The notes beneath the pieces are model-generated. The model had not been told where the DNA came from, searched no databases, and saw only the letters and a program-made list of their open reading frames with translations. Position numbers and translations under genes: made by a program. This document shows, piece by piece, positions 44,628 to 55,059 of a DNA stretch of 64,000 bases. This stretch comes from JAWLHA01 sp041690535 (lineage in GTDB: Bacteria; Pseudomonadota; Gammaproteobacteria; Thiohalomonadales; Thiohalomonadaceae), in NCBI GenBank assembly GCA_041690535.1, contig JAWLHA010000002.1, positions 84,812 to 148,811 of the forward strand, given 5' to 3'. Each line of letters starts with the position of its first letter. The stretch's first letter is position 1.

Positions 44628-44996
44628 ATGGAAAACAACGGCAACCCGGCAATTGCCCCGCGACTTCTGCGGTTGCGGGATGCATCGGCGTATCTGGCGA
44701 TGTCCAAGAACACCTTCAGGGAGTTGGTCCGGCCTCACTTGGCCGAAATTCCCATCGGTGCGCGTGGCGTCGCCTTCGACAGACTTGATCTTGATAGGTG
44801 GGCGGACGCATATAAGGAACGGAACGGGCGTCCTAGTAAGTCTGCCAACATTGGAGGCAAAACATGGGACGCAACAGCAAGACGCCAGGGCTCCACAAAA
44901 GGGGAGACATCTGGCACATCGACAAACTCTACCGGGGTGTCCGAATTCGAGAAAGCTGCGGCACAAGCAGTCTTGCAGAGGCGGAAGAGCAATTAG
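44628..44996 (+). CDS. AlpA/excisionase-like HTH protein
   Basis: 122 residues with a MerR-type HTH (LLRLRDASAYLAMSKNTFRELVRPHL, residues 13-38, then FDRLDLDRWADAY), as in AlpA regulators and excisionases. GGAGGGG lies about 10 nt before the ATG. The C-terminal 40 residues are low-complexity Ser/Thr (SGTSTNSTG) and overlap the first 133 bp of the integrase in another frame. It probably controls excision or integrase expression. Confidence 0.75.
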   Translation: MENNGNPAIAPRLLRLRDASAYLAMSKNTFRELVRPHLAEIPIGARGVAFDRLDLDRWADAYKERNGRPSKSANIGGKTWDATARRQGSTKGETSGTSTNSTGVSEFEKAAAQAVLQRRKSN

Positions 44997-46228
44997 CCCA
45001 CCGCCTCGAGGCGATTCGGCTGCAGCGCGTGTTCGGGATCCGGCCCCAAAAAACGTTCGAGGAGGCCGCTACCAAGTACCTTGACGAGAACCTGCACAAG
45101 CGCTCGATCGCGGATGATGCAACCGCCCTGAGGCAGCTGATGCCCTTTATTGGGCATTTGCCCCTCGAGGATGTGCATGACGATACGCTGAGGCCCTTCG
45201 TCCAGCACAGGCTGGACCAGGGCATCAAGAAGAAGAGTATCAACAACGCACTGTCCGTGGTGCGCCGGATCCTCAACCTTGCTGCGAGGCGGTGGCGTGA
45301 CGATGGCAAGACCCTGCTACAGACCGCACCGCTGATCACCATGCTCAAGGTGGACGATGCGCGCAAGCCGTATCCGCTCTCGTGGGATGAGCAGCAACTG
45401 CTGCTCTCGCATCTTCCGGACTACCTCGCGGCGATGGCGCTCTTCAAGGTCAACACGGGCACCCGCGAACAGGAGGTCTGCCAGCTCCGGTGGGACTGGG
45501 AGGTGCCGGTGCCGGAGCTCGATACATCCGTGTTTCTGATCCCGGAGGGGGTTGTAAAAAACGAAGAGGAGCGAGTGGTTGTTCTCAATCGGGTTGCCAA
45601 GTCGGTCGTTGACGCTCAGAGGGGGAAGCACGACACCCATGTGTTCGTGAGTACCCAGGACGAGCCGCTACGCTCGATCAACAACAACCCATGGCAGCAC
45701 AGCCGCCTACAAGCGGCCCTCGCTGCGATTAGAAGCGACCCCAGGCACATCCAAACCGAGCACTCGGTCGAGCGCCTGAGCCTCTTTGAGGTGGTAGTCA
45801 CCATCCGGTGCGAGAGAACGCATGCGCGCAAACCCTACGTTCTCACGTACACAATCGATGACTACAACGCTTATCGGGTACAGAAGGGCAAGGAACCGCT
45901 CAACGCGCACCAGAAAGCCGATCCGAATATTCGCATGCGGCTCTTCTATCGTGCGATGGAGCGGTTCATCTCGGAGTGCTGGCCGGAGTATGCGGCGTTC
46001 TCGAAACTCAGGGTACATGACCTGAAGCATACCTTCGGCCGGCGCCTGCGCTCGGCGCGGGTCTCGTTGGAGACAAGGAAAGTGTTACTTGGTCACAAGA
46101 ACGGCGACATCACAACTCACTACTCAGCCGCAGAACTGGAGGAACTGATCGAGGCAGCAAACAGGGTGTGCGAGTCAAACTCCCGCAAAACTCCCACACT
46201 GACCCTGCTGAAACGAAAAACGGGCTAG
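44864..46228 (+). CDS. Tyrosine integrase of the island
   Basis: 454 residues from ATG 44864, with GGAGG 6 nt upstream. The Arm-like N-terminus (GLHKRGDIWHIDK) is followed by a core-binding domain (70-160). Catalytic residues are Arg201 (NTGTREQEVCQL), His385 and Lys388 in HDLKHTFG (Lys instead of the usual second Arg), His411 (LLGHKNGDITTHYS) and Tyr420. An extra segment of about 75 residues (285-360) sits before the HDLK box. It ends 38 bp from the 3' end of tRNA-Arg, which marks that tRNA as the attachment site. Confidence 0.93.
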   Translation: MGRNSKTPGLHKRGDIWHIDKLYRGVRIRESCGTSSLAEAEEQLAHRLEAIRLQRVFGIRPQKTFEEAATKYLDENLHKRSIADDATALRQLMPFIGHLPLEDVHDDTLRPFVQHRLDQGIKKKSINNALSVVRRILNLAARRWRDDGKTLLQTAPLITMLKVDDARKPYPLSWDEQQLLLSHLPDYLAAMALFKVNTGTREQEVCQLRWDWEVPVPELDTSVFLIPEGVVKNEEERVVVLNRVAKSVVDAQRGKHDTHVFVSTQDEPLRSINNNPWQHSRLQAALAAIRSDPRHIQTEHSVERLSLFEVVVTIRCERTHARKPYVLTYTIDDYNAYRVQKGKEPLNAHQKADPNIRMRLFYRAMERFISECWPEYAAFSKLRVHDLKHTFGRRLRSARVSLETRKVLLGHKNGDITTHYSAAELEELIEAANRVCESNSRKTPTLTLLKRKTG

Positions 46229-46247
46229 AGATTTCTCTCTAACCCGT
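46216..46247 (-). terminator. Intrinsic terminator of the csrA-tRNA transcript
   Basis: On the minus strand ACGGG, TAGAGA / TCTCTA and CCCGT form a hairpin, with TTTTTCGTTT following directly. It ends minus-strand transcription coming from tRNA-Arg. It overlaps the stop codon of the integrase, which lies on the other strand. Confidence 0.7.
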
Positions 46248-46266
46248 TGAATCGTCAAGCTTAAAT

Positions 46267-46343
46267 TGGCGCGCCCGGAGAGATTCGAACTCCCGACCGC
46301 CTGGTTCGTAGCCAGGTACTCTATCCAGCTGAGCTACGGGCGC
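46267..46343 (-). tRNA. tRNA-Arg(ACG)
   Basis: The minus strand reads GCGCCCGTAGCTCAGC..., with anticodon loop CTACGAA (anticodon ACG), TTCGAATC in the T-arm and a 3' CCA encoded at 46267-46269. It is 77 nt including CCA. Its 3' end faces the integrase, so it is the island attachment site. The matching duplicate at the far island end is outside the window. Confidence 0.96.
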
Positions 46344-46406
46344 TTGAGGCGGTGAATTATCCTTTTGCAGTGCACGTCTGTCAACGCGTTTTTCCATTTT
46401 TTTTAT

Positions 46407-46499
46407 TGGCGGAGAGAGAGGGATTCGAACCCTCGATGGAGCTTTTAACCCCATACTCCCTTAGCAGGGGAGCGCCTTCAGCCTCTCGGCCATCTCTCC
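46407..46499 (-). tRNA. tRNA-Ser(GCT)
   Basis: A class II tRNA of 93 nt including an encoded CCA (46407-46409). The minus strand begins GGAGAGATGGCC, has anticodon loop CTGCTAA (anticodon GCT), an extended variable arm and GGTTCGAATC in the T-arm. It is upstream of tRNA-Arg in the same transcript. Confidence 0.96.
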
Positions 46500-46551
46500 A
46501 AAACTTGTGCAAGGATACCTGTGTAGAGCCCGAAGGTAAAGGGGCTAGATG

Positions 46552-46740
46552 TTATTGAGCGGCCTCTTCCTGCTGTTTTTCACGCTGGATGCGCTCGTAG
46601 ATCTCCTCGCGATGTACGGAAACATCCTTCGGAGCATTCACACCGATGCGAACCTGGTTGCCTTTGATGCCCAGAACGGTCACCGTCACTTCGTCACCAA
46701 TTACGAGCGTTTCACCCACTCGCCGAGTCAAAATAAGCAT
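46552..46740 (-). CDS. csrA: Carbon storage regulator CsrA/RsmA
   Basis: 62 residues (MLILTRRVGETLVIGD, then GIKGNQVRIGVNAPKDVSVHREEIY), the full CsrA fold including the RNA-contacting Leu4/Arg7 and Val/Arg44 region. It binds GGA motifs in mRNA leaders and controls translation of carbon, motility and biofilm genes. The lysC-csrA-tRNA-Ser-tRNA-Arg order is a standard gammaproteobacterial arrangement. Confidence 0.97.
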   Translation of the reverse strand: MLILTRRVGETLVIGDEVTVTVLGIKGNQVRIGVNAPKDVSVHREEIYERIQREKQQEEAAQ

Positions 46741-46889
46741 CTACCGTCTCCTTGTTACGTCCGTCAAATCGCAACATCCATAATGGCCGACCGGCCACCA
46801 TCGAGCTACGAAGGTATAGACCACAATGATGGGCAAGAAATTCATCCCTTCGTGGTCGCAATAGGCTTACGGCTGAATAAACGTGAAAC

Positions 46890-48128
46890 TCACGCTTCAG
46901 CCGCTGTTGGGGCCTGATCAAGATTGAAAGCGGTATGCAACGCCCGCACGCCCAACTCCAGGTATTTTTCATCAACGACCACGGAAACCTTGATCTCCGA
47001 AGTGGAGATCATCCGGATGTTGATCCCTTCCTGGGCGAGCGTTTTGAACATGGTGCTGGCGATCCCGGCATGCGAACGCATCCCGACGCCCACGAGCGAA
47101 ATCTTCACGATTTTCGCATCGCCTGTCACTTCTTTCGCGCCAAGTTCCAAGGCGTGCTTTTTCAAGATTTCGAGTGCTTTCTCGAAATCGTTGCGGTGAA
47201 CGGTGAAGGTGAAGTCGGTTGTCCGACCGTCCGCTCCGACGTTCTGAACGATCATGTCGACTTCGATGTTGGCTTCACCGATGGGGCCGAGAATTCGGTA
47301 AGCGACACCCGGCTGATCCGGTACGCCCTGCACGGTAAGCTTGGCCTCGTCTCGGTTGAAGGCGATCCCGGAAATGAGGGCCTGTTCCATTCCGTCTTCC
47401 TCGTAGGTAATGAGCGTGCCCGGACCGTCTTCAAAGGAAGACAGCACCCGCAGCGGAACGTTGTATTTGCCGGCAAATTCAACCGACCGGATCTGCAGAA
47501 CCTTCGAACCGAGGCTGGCCAGTTCCAGCATCTCCTCGAAGGTGATCCGATCGAGACGCCGGGCATCCGAGACCACACGCGGGTCCGTCGTATAGACGCC
47601 GTCCACGTCGGTGTAAATCTGACATTCATTGGCCTTCAACGCCGCCGCCAGCGCCACCGCCGTGGTATCCGAACCGCCGCGACCCAGCGTGGTGATGTTG
47701 CCCTCCTCGTCCACACCCTGGAAACCGGCGACGACCACCACGCGTCCGGCCGCCAGATCCTTTCGGATCCGTTCTTCCGAGATGTTGACGATGCGCGCCT
47801 TGTTATGCGCGTTGTCCGTGAGGATCTGCACCTGCCCACCGGTGTAGGATCGCGCATCGCACCCGCGCTTCTTCAGCGCCATGGACAGCAGGGCGATTGT
47901 CACCTGCTCTCCGGTGGAGATAAGTACGTCCATCTCCCGCGGGTCGGGACTCGGGCTGATGTCCTTGGCCAAGCCGATGAGCCGGTTGGTCTCGCCGCTC
48001 ATGGCGGAGACCACAACGACAACATCCTCGCCGCGTTGCCGAAAACCGAGCACCTTGTCTGCCACGTGCTCGATCCGTTCAACGCTGCCGACCGAAGTAC
48101 CGCCGTATTTCTGTACGATGAGTGCCAT
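46890..48128 (-). CDS. lysC: Aspartate kinase
   Basis: 412 residues. It has the KYGGTSVGSVERI nucleotide-binding start, the kinase core with GRGGSDTTAVALAAALKA, and two C-terminal ACT domains (VPDQPGVAYRILGPIGEANIEVDMI and GVGMRSHAGIASTMFKTLAQEGINIRMI). It catalyses the first step of the lysine, threonine and methionine pathway and is expected to be feedback-regulated by the ACT domains. It lies 69 bp after alaS. Confidence 0.97.
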   Translation of the reverse strand: MALIVQKYGGTSVGSVERIEHVADKVLGFRQRGEDVVVVVSAMSGETNRLIGLAKDISPSPDPREMDVLISTGEQVTIALLSMALKKRGCDARSYTGGQVQILTDNAHNKARIVNISEERIRKDLAAGRVVVVAGFQGVDEEGNITTLGRGGSDTTAVALAAALKANECQIYTDVDGVYTTDPRVVSDARRLDRITFEEMLELASLGSKVLQIRSVEFAGKYNVPLRVLSSFEDGPGTLITYEEDGMEQALISGIAFNRDEAKLTVQGVPDQPGVAYRILGPIGEANIEVDMIVQNVGADGRTTDFTFTVHRNDFEKALEILKKHALELGAKEVTGDAKIVKISLVGVGMRSHAGIASTMFKTLAQEGINIRMISTSEIKVSVVVDEKYLELGVRALHTAFNLDQAPTAAEA

Positions 48129-48197
48129 AGTTGTTCGGAGATAAAGGGCGCAGATTAAACACCAAACTGCGCCGGATTTAAAGAGGAACGGCGCAGA

Positions 48198-50804
<2,607 letters not shown>

Positions 50805-50844
50805 ATGTCGTTCCAAACGAGTGGCGCCCCGCCGGCGCCAAGCT

Positions 50845-51297
50845 CTACTCCCAGCCGCCCTCTTCCAGGGCAAACCGGGTCTGATCAGTGTCGAAACCCC
50901 GATATTGAAGGAACCGGGCCTGTCTGACACGCTCCTTCAAATCCTTCGGCAGCGCTCCGCCAAAGCGCTTGTTGCGGGCGGAGCAGGCCAAGGCGAACCA
51001 GTCCTCGGGACGGCTCCTGAGCTCCCGCTCGATGGCCTCTTCGCCTACACCCCGCTCCCGCAGCTCCGCCCGGATCCGCTGGGGGCCGTAGCCCCGGGCC
51101 ACCCGCGCGGTCACATAGCTCTCGGCAAAGCGCACGTCGCTGAGCAGTCGCTCGGCCTCGAGCTCATCCAGGGTCGCCTCGACGGCCTCCGGCTCAAAAC
51201 CCCGCGCCCGGAGCTTATGACTCAATTCCAAACGCGCATGTTCACGCCGGGCCAGCAACCCGATGGCCGCACGGCGGATCTCTGCCGCATCGGTCAC
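50845..51297 (-). CDS. recX: Regulatory protein RecX
   Basis: 150 residues from GTG 51297, 6 bp after recA. It has the RecX three-helix repeats (AAIGLLARREHARLELSHKL, LDELEAERLLSDVRFAESYV, ARGYGPQRIRAELRERG). RecX binds RecA filaments and limits their growth. The gene is directly downstream of recA, as is usual. Confidence 0.95.
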   Translation of the reverse strand: MTDAAEIRRAAIGLLARREHARLELSHKLRARGFEPEAVEATLDELEAERLLSDVRFAESYVTARVARGYGPQRIRAELRERGVGEEAIERELRSRPEDWFALACSARNKRFGGALPKDLKERVRQARFLQYRGFDTDQTRFALEEGGWE

Positions 51298-51303
51298 CCG
51301 GGA

Positions 51304-52335
51304 TCAGGCCTCGGCGCCCGCCTCCTCGGCATCCGGAACCGCCACGCCGGGCAGAAGGCCGGCACGGATCTTGGACTCAATCTCGTGAGCCAGCTCAGGA
51401 TTCTCCTTGAGGAACTGCCGCACGTTGTCCTTGCCCTGGCCGATGCGGTTGCCGTTATAGCTGTACCAGGCGCCCGACTTGTCCACGACCCCCTGCTTGA
51501 CACCCAGGTCGATGATCTCCCCTTCGCGGGAGATCCCCTCACCATAAAGGATGTCGAACTCGCATTGCCGGAAAGGCGGCGCCACCTTGTTCTTCACCAC
51601 CTTGACCCGGGTCTCACTGCCGACCACCTCATCAGCCTTCTTGATGGCGCCGATGCGGCGGATGTCCAGGCGGACCGAGGAGTAGAATTTCAGGGCATTA
51701 CCACCGGTCGTGGTCTCGGGATTGCCGAACATCACCCCGATCTTCATACGGATCTGGTTGATGAAGATCACCAGGGTATTGGAGCGCTTGATGTTGGCCG
51801 TGAGCTTGCGCAGCGCCTGGGACATCAGGCGGGCCTGCAGGCCCACGTGGGAGTCCCCCATCTCACCCTCGATCTCCGCCTTGGGAGTCAGCGCCGCCAC
51901 GGAGTCGACGATCACCACATCCACGGCACCGGAACGCACCAGCATGTCGGTGATCTCCAGCGCCTGCTCCCCGGTATCGGGCTGGGAGACCAGCAGGTCG
52001 TCCACATTGACCCCTAGCTTCTCAGCATAGACCGGATCGAGGGCGTGCTCTGCGTCCACAAAGGCGCAGGTACCGCCCATCTTTTGGGCTTCGGCAACCA
52101 CCTGCAGGGTCAGCGTGGTCTTACCGGAGGATTCAGGGCCGTAGATCTCCACGATACGTCCCCGGGGCAACCCGCCAATCCCCAGGGCCACATCCAGCCC
52201 CAGTGAGCCGGTGGAGATGGCCTGAATGTCCCGCACCGCGCTGGCATCGCCCATGCGCATGACGGAGCCCTTGCCGAACTGCTTCTCGATCTGGCTCAGG
52301 GCCGCACTCAACGCCTTCCGCTTGTTATCGTCCAT
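51304..52335 (-). CDS. recA: Recombinase RecA
   Basis: 343 residues from ATG 52335 (MDDNKRKALSAALSQIEKQ), with GGAGG 7 nt upstream; a longer in-frame start at 52362 is not needed. It has Walker A GPESSGKTT, Walker B VVIVDSVAAL, the L2 loop region GNPETTTGGNALKF and an acidic C-terminus. It catalyses strand exchange and LexA cleavage. I see no clear CTGT-N8-ACAG LexA box in the 100 bp upstream. Confidence 0.98.
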   Translation of the reverse strand: MDDNKRKALSAALSQIEKQFGKGSVMRMGDASAVRDIQAISTGSLGLDVALGIGGLPRGRIVEIYGPESSGKTTLTLQVVAEAQKMGGTCAFVDAEHALDPVYAEKLGVNVDDLLVSQPDTGEQALEITDMLVRSGAVDVVIVDSVAALTPKAEIEGEMGDSHVGLQARLMSQALRKLTANIKRSNTLVIFINQIRMKIGVMFGNPETTTGGNALKFYSSVRLDIRRIGAIKKADEVVGSETRVKVVKNKVAPPFRQCEFDILYGEGISREGEIIDLGVKQGVVDKSGAWYSYNGNRIGQGKDNVRQFLKENPELAHEIESKIRAGLLPGVAVPDAEEAGAEA

Positions 52336-52360
52336 CACTCGCCTCCGTAGGGAATCGCTC

Positions 52361-52387
52361 ATGGCGGGCGCCTCCGTGCCCCGCCAT
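52361..52387. promoter_or_regulatory. Stem-loop in the recA leader
   Basis: ATGGCGGG and CCCGCCAT form a perfect 8-bp stem about 25 bp before the recA start. It could influence recA translation or be a chance palindrome. Confidence 0.3.
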
Positions 52388-52453
52388 CAAGAACCGGAAA
52401 GAGAAATTATTTCATAGATAGGTCAGGCGTTCCTAGCCCGCATTTCTCGCCAG

Positions 52454-52620
52454 CAGGGTAAACGCATACTTACCCCATGAACGATGTAAGTCCTTGAAAG
52501 CAGGTCGTCGGCCGCAGGGACGCGGCCGTCGAGCGTACAGGGATGTATTTACAGCGTACCTGCTTTCAAGGACTTACGTCGTTCACAGCACGGCCGTAAC
52601 CTTAGTATGCGCTCGCCCTG
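52454..52620. repeat. CAGGGT-family MITE-like repeat, short copy
   Basis: Starts CAGGGTAAACGCATACT and ends AGTATGCGCTCGCCCTG as imperfect terminal inverted repeats. Inner inverted segments are GTAAGTCCTTGAAAGCAGGT and ACCTGCTTTCAAGGACTTAC. At 167 bp it lacks about 50 internal bp present in the other two copies. It lies upstream of recA. Confidence 0.8.
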
Positions 52621-52628
52621 TTCTCACC

Positions 52629-52665
52629 AGCAGGGTAAAGGCGTGCTTACCCGGGAGCGATGCAC
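52629..52665. repeat. Left-end fragment of the CAGGGT-family repeat
   Basis: CAGCAGGGTAAAGGCGTGCTTACCC followed by GAGCGATG resembles the left end of the repeat in the same orientation. The remainder of the element is absent here. Confidence 0.5.
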
Positions 52666-52764
52666 GGTAGTGTCGACGATGCCTCGTCGCCACAAATCGG
52701 CAGGGGAGCCAAAAGCCGCTTCAATCACGGCGATGCAGGAGGGCGGGCGCGATGGCCCGCCCCT

Positions 52765-53328
52765 TCAGGAGTGGTCCTGCTCAGGCGGGGATGCGGTGAG
52801 TGGCCAGCGGCGCAGCACCTCATACTCCGCCCCACTCGGGAGCGTCCGTGAGGCTACCAGCGCAAAGTCGCGGACTGGCCATCGCACTGCGGGCACCCCA
52901 GAGTCCTGGATTCGCCGGGGCACCTTTCTGGCCAACGTCAGATGGGGCTGATAGGGGCGGGCCTCGGGCGGCAGGCCGCACGCTGTGGCAGCGCCGTTGA
53001 GTGCCTCCACCAAGGCCCGCAGGGGAGGCGGGATGTCACCGCTTCCGAGCCATACCACCTTGGGCCGGGCCCAATATCCTACCCGGTCGAGCATCAGCAC
53101 GAACGGGGCGCCCTGGATCCGATCCACCAAGTCTTCCAGCCGACGGCGGGTCTCAATGGGCACACTGCCCAGGAAAACGAGCGTGATATGCAGGTTGGCC
53201 TCGTTGACAGGTTTGCCGCGGCTGCCCTGCAGCACGCCCCGAGCGATCCCCCCCAGCGTCTTCCGCAGCTGTTCGTTCGGCCAAAGCGCAAAGAACAGCC
53301 GCTGCTGCTCACCCGGTGGTGATGACAT
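52765..53328 (-). CDS. thpR: RNA 2',3'-cyclic phosphodiesterase ThpR (2'-5' RNA ligase family)
   Basis: 187 residues from ATG 53328; a longer frame to 53496 lies inside pncC and is rejected. The two catalytic HxTL motifs are HITLVFLG and HLTLARKV, spaced as in the 2H phosphoesterase superfamily. It hydrolyses 2',3'-cyclic phosphates on RNA ends. It overlaps the end of pncC by 20 bp. Confidence 0.93.
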   Translation of the reverse strand: MSSPPGEQQRLFFALWPNEQLRKTLGGIARGVLQGSRGKPVNEANLHITLVFLGSVPIETRRRLEDLVDRIQGAPFVLMLDRVGYWARPKVVWLGSGDIPPPLRALVEALNGAATACGLPPEARPYQPHLTLARKVPRRIQDSGVPAVRWPVRDFALVASRTLPSGAEYEVLRRWPLTASPPEQDHS

Positions 53329-53809
53329 CGAGCAACCCCTGCAACGCCACCGCCACGGACTGAGCCCGCACCTGCTCCCGGTCGCCCTCGAAAAACGCCT
53401 TCTCCACCACGACCCTGTCCCCGGTGGTGGCCCAGGCGAACCAGACCGTTCCCACGGGTTTGCCCGCCGTCTCCCCGCCGGGGCCGGCGATCCCACTGAT
53501 GGCTACACTCACCTGGGCCCGGCTGCGCGCCAGGGCGCCCTGAGCCATTTCACGCACCACCTGTTCACTGACGGCACCATGGCGCTGCAGTGTGTCGGCA
53601 CGTACCCCCAGCATCTCCTGCTTGGCCTCGTTGGAGTAGGTGACAAACCCCCTCTCGAACCAGCGGGAGCTGCCCGGCAGATCGGTACAGCACTTGGCCA
53701 CCCACCCGCCGGTACACGACTCGGCGGCGGTCAGCATCACGCCCCCCGAGGTGGACGCCAGGGCCAGCTTCTCCACCAGTTCACCGAACTTCTTTTCCAT
53801 GCCTGTCAT
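53309..53809 (-). CDS. pncC: Nicotinamide-nucleotide amidase PncC (CinA C-terminal)
   Basis: 166 residues from ATG 53809, with AAGGTGGGG just upstream; the longer open frame runs into the repeat element and is rejected. It has the amidase motifs LTAAESCTGGWVA, FVTYSNEAKQEMLGV, SGIAGPGG and KPVGTVWFAW. It converts NMN to nicotinic acid mononucleotide. It precedes thpR and recA on the same strand, as in many gammaproteobacteria. Confidence 0.95.
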   Translation of the reverse strand: MTGMEKKFGELVEKLALASTSGGVMLTAAESCTGGWVAKCCTDLPGSSRWFERGFVTYSNEAKQEMLGVRADTLQRHGAVSEQVVREMAQGALARSRAQVSVAISGIAGPGGETAGKPVGTVWFAWATTGDRVVVEKAFFEGDREQVRAQSVAVALQGLLDVITTG

Positions 53810-53891
53810 TCGCCCCACCTTATGCCGTCCTGCGACTGCGGCGCTCTGTGTCGGGCCCGAGGCCAGCCCACAAGCATCCCCACTCAGAGAG

Positions 53892-54119
53892 CAGGGTGAA
53901 CCACGGGTAAACGCATACTTACCCAAGAGCGATGTAAGTCCTTGAAAGCAGGTCGACGGCCGCATGGACGCGGCCGTCGAGCATACAGGGATGGAAGATG
54001 ATTGCTCCTGCATAATCTTCACTCCCGACGTCCATGTCGGTCGTATTCACAGCGTACCTGCTTTCAAGGACTTACATCGCTCACAGCACGGCCGTGACGT
54101 TAGTATGCGTTCACCCTGC
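53892..54119. repeat. CAGGGT-family MITE-like repeat, full copy
   Basis: It has the same inner inverted segments as the other copies and about 50 extra bp (GAAGATGATTGCTCCTGC...) with its own small palindrome. The left end is partly duplicated (CAGGGTGAACCACGGGTAAACGC). The right end (CGTTCACCCTG) directly abuts an inverted left-end fragment, making a 26-bp palindrome at 54106-54131. It lies between pncC and the 114-aa gene. The small ORFs inside are not genes. Confidence 0.8.
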
Positions 54120-54211
54120 AGGGTGAACGCATTTGACTGTTGCCCCCAAGGGTGTACCTTACGGGTACTCTTTAGCCCAATTCGGATACTTTCACAGGGA
54201 ACCGGTCTCCC

Positions 54212-54556
54212 ATGGAGATTTCCCGTTTTCACCCCCCCATCCGCCTGCCCTCCCGGGGTCAGACACCCGATTGGCGCACGGATGCGCGGCACAGGCCGGC
54301 TCCCGCCGAGCCTTTGGCGATGGCGCAAAGCGCTACCGAACGCCCCCGAAGCGGCTCGTCGCCAGACGCCGCCCCTGCTCCCGTCGATTACTCGGCCCTG
54401 GTGCGCCAAAGTCGCCTGCATGCAACCGAGATCACCCGCGACATCCGGGCCCAGCAGGCCCCCGGATTTCTGGCGCAGCGCGCACTCTCGACCTACGCGG
54501 CCAACACCCGCGCGCCCGAGGTGGAGTTGCTGCCCCGCGTCGATGACTTCGTTTGA
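54212..54556 (+). CDS. Conserved-looking hypothetical protein, 114 aa
   Basis: Begins MEISRFHPPIRLPSRG. The first half is Pro/Ala-rich and probably disordered; the second half (SALVRQSRLHATEITRDIRAQQAP) is helical and protein-like. AGGGAA lies about 11 nt upstream. It is convergent with the PilZ gene, 19 bp apart. I do not recognise it. Confidence 0.5.
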   Translation: MEISRFHPPIRLPSRGQTPDWRTDARHRPAPAEPLAMAQSATERPRSGSSPDAAPAPVDYSALVRQSRLHATEITRDIRAQQAPGFLAQRALSTYAANTRAPEVELLPRVDDFV

Positions 54557-54575
54557 TGCGACACGGTTGCGAGGG

Positions 54576-54878
54576 TCAGCGGCGCATCTCCGTAATCTTC
54601 ACCCCCAAGTGGAACGACTCCCCCGCCGGCACCACACGCACCACCTCCGCCAGCGCATCGAGGGGCGGGACAATGGAGCGCTCGGCGACCAGCGAGATCT
54701 CGACCATGGTGCCCAGCGGGAGGGCACGGTCACAGGCAATCAGCAACCCGGTCGCGCTGAGATTGGAGGCCTGGCCCACCAAACGCTCACCGCTGTCCAC
54801 CACCTCCATCGAGACCCGGCACTCCACACCCATGCGCATGAAGTCCCGCTTTTCCTCATAGGCCCGGCTCAAAGCCAT
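54576..54878 (-). CDS. PilZ domain protein
   Basis: 100 residues. EEKRDFMRMGVECRV is the RxxxR-type c-di-GMP-binding start (one Arg is shifted), and ASNLSATGLLI is the (D/N)xSxxG motif. It probably senses c-di-GMP. Partners are unknown; the diguanylate cyclase at 60888-61814 is in the same region. It is a single gene reading away from mutS. Confidence 0.8.
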   Translation of the reverse strand: MALSRAYEEKRDFMRMGVECRVSMEVVDSGERLVGQASNLSATGLLIACDRALPLGTMVEISLVAERSIVPPLDALAEVVRVVPAGESFHLGVKITEMRR

Positions 54879-55059
54879 AAGTCACCTCCGGTTTGTGGGG
54901 GAATACCTACCAGAGGAGCGCCACAGGCGCAAGAGAAAACACGTCTGGGGGCCGGGCACTCCCTTGCGCAAGCCCCCATTGCCCAGCCCTGCCCGACCAT
55001 TCCGTCGTTCTCCGCCGCATCTTTCGGCCAAAACCACTTTTTGGATAGACTTGCGCCCC

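Noticed and set aside
46935..48158. Plus-strand ORF of 407 aa
   Set aside because: Antisense to lysC, which is complete on the minus strand.
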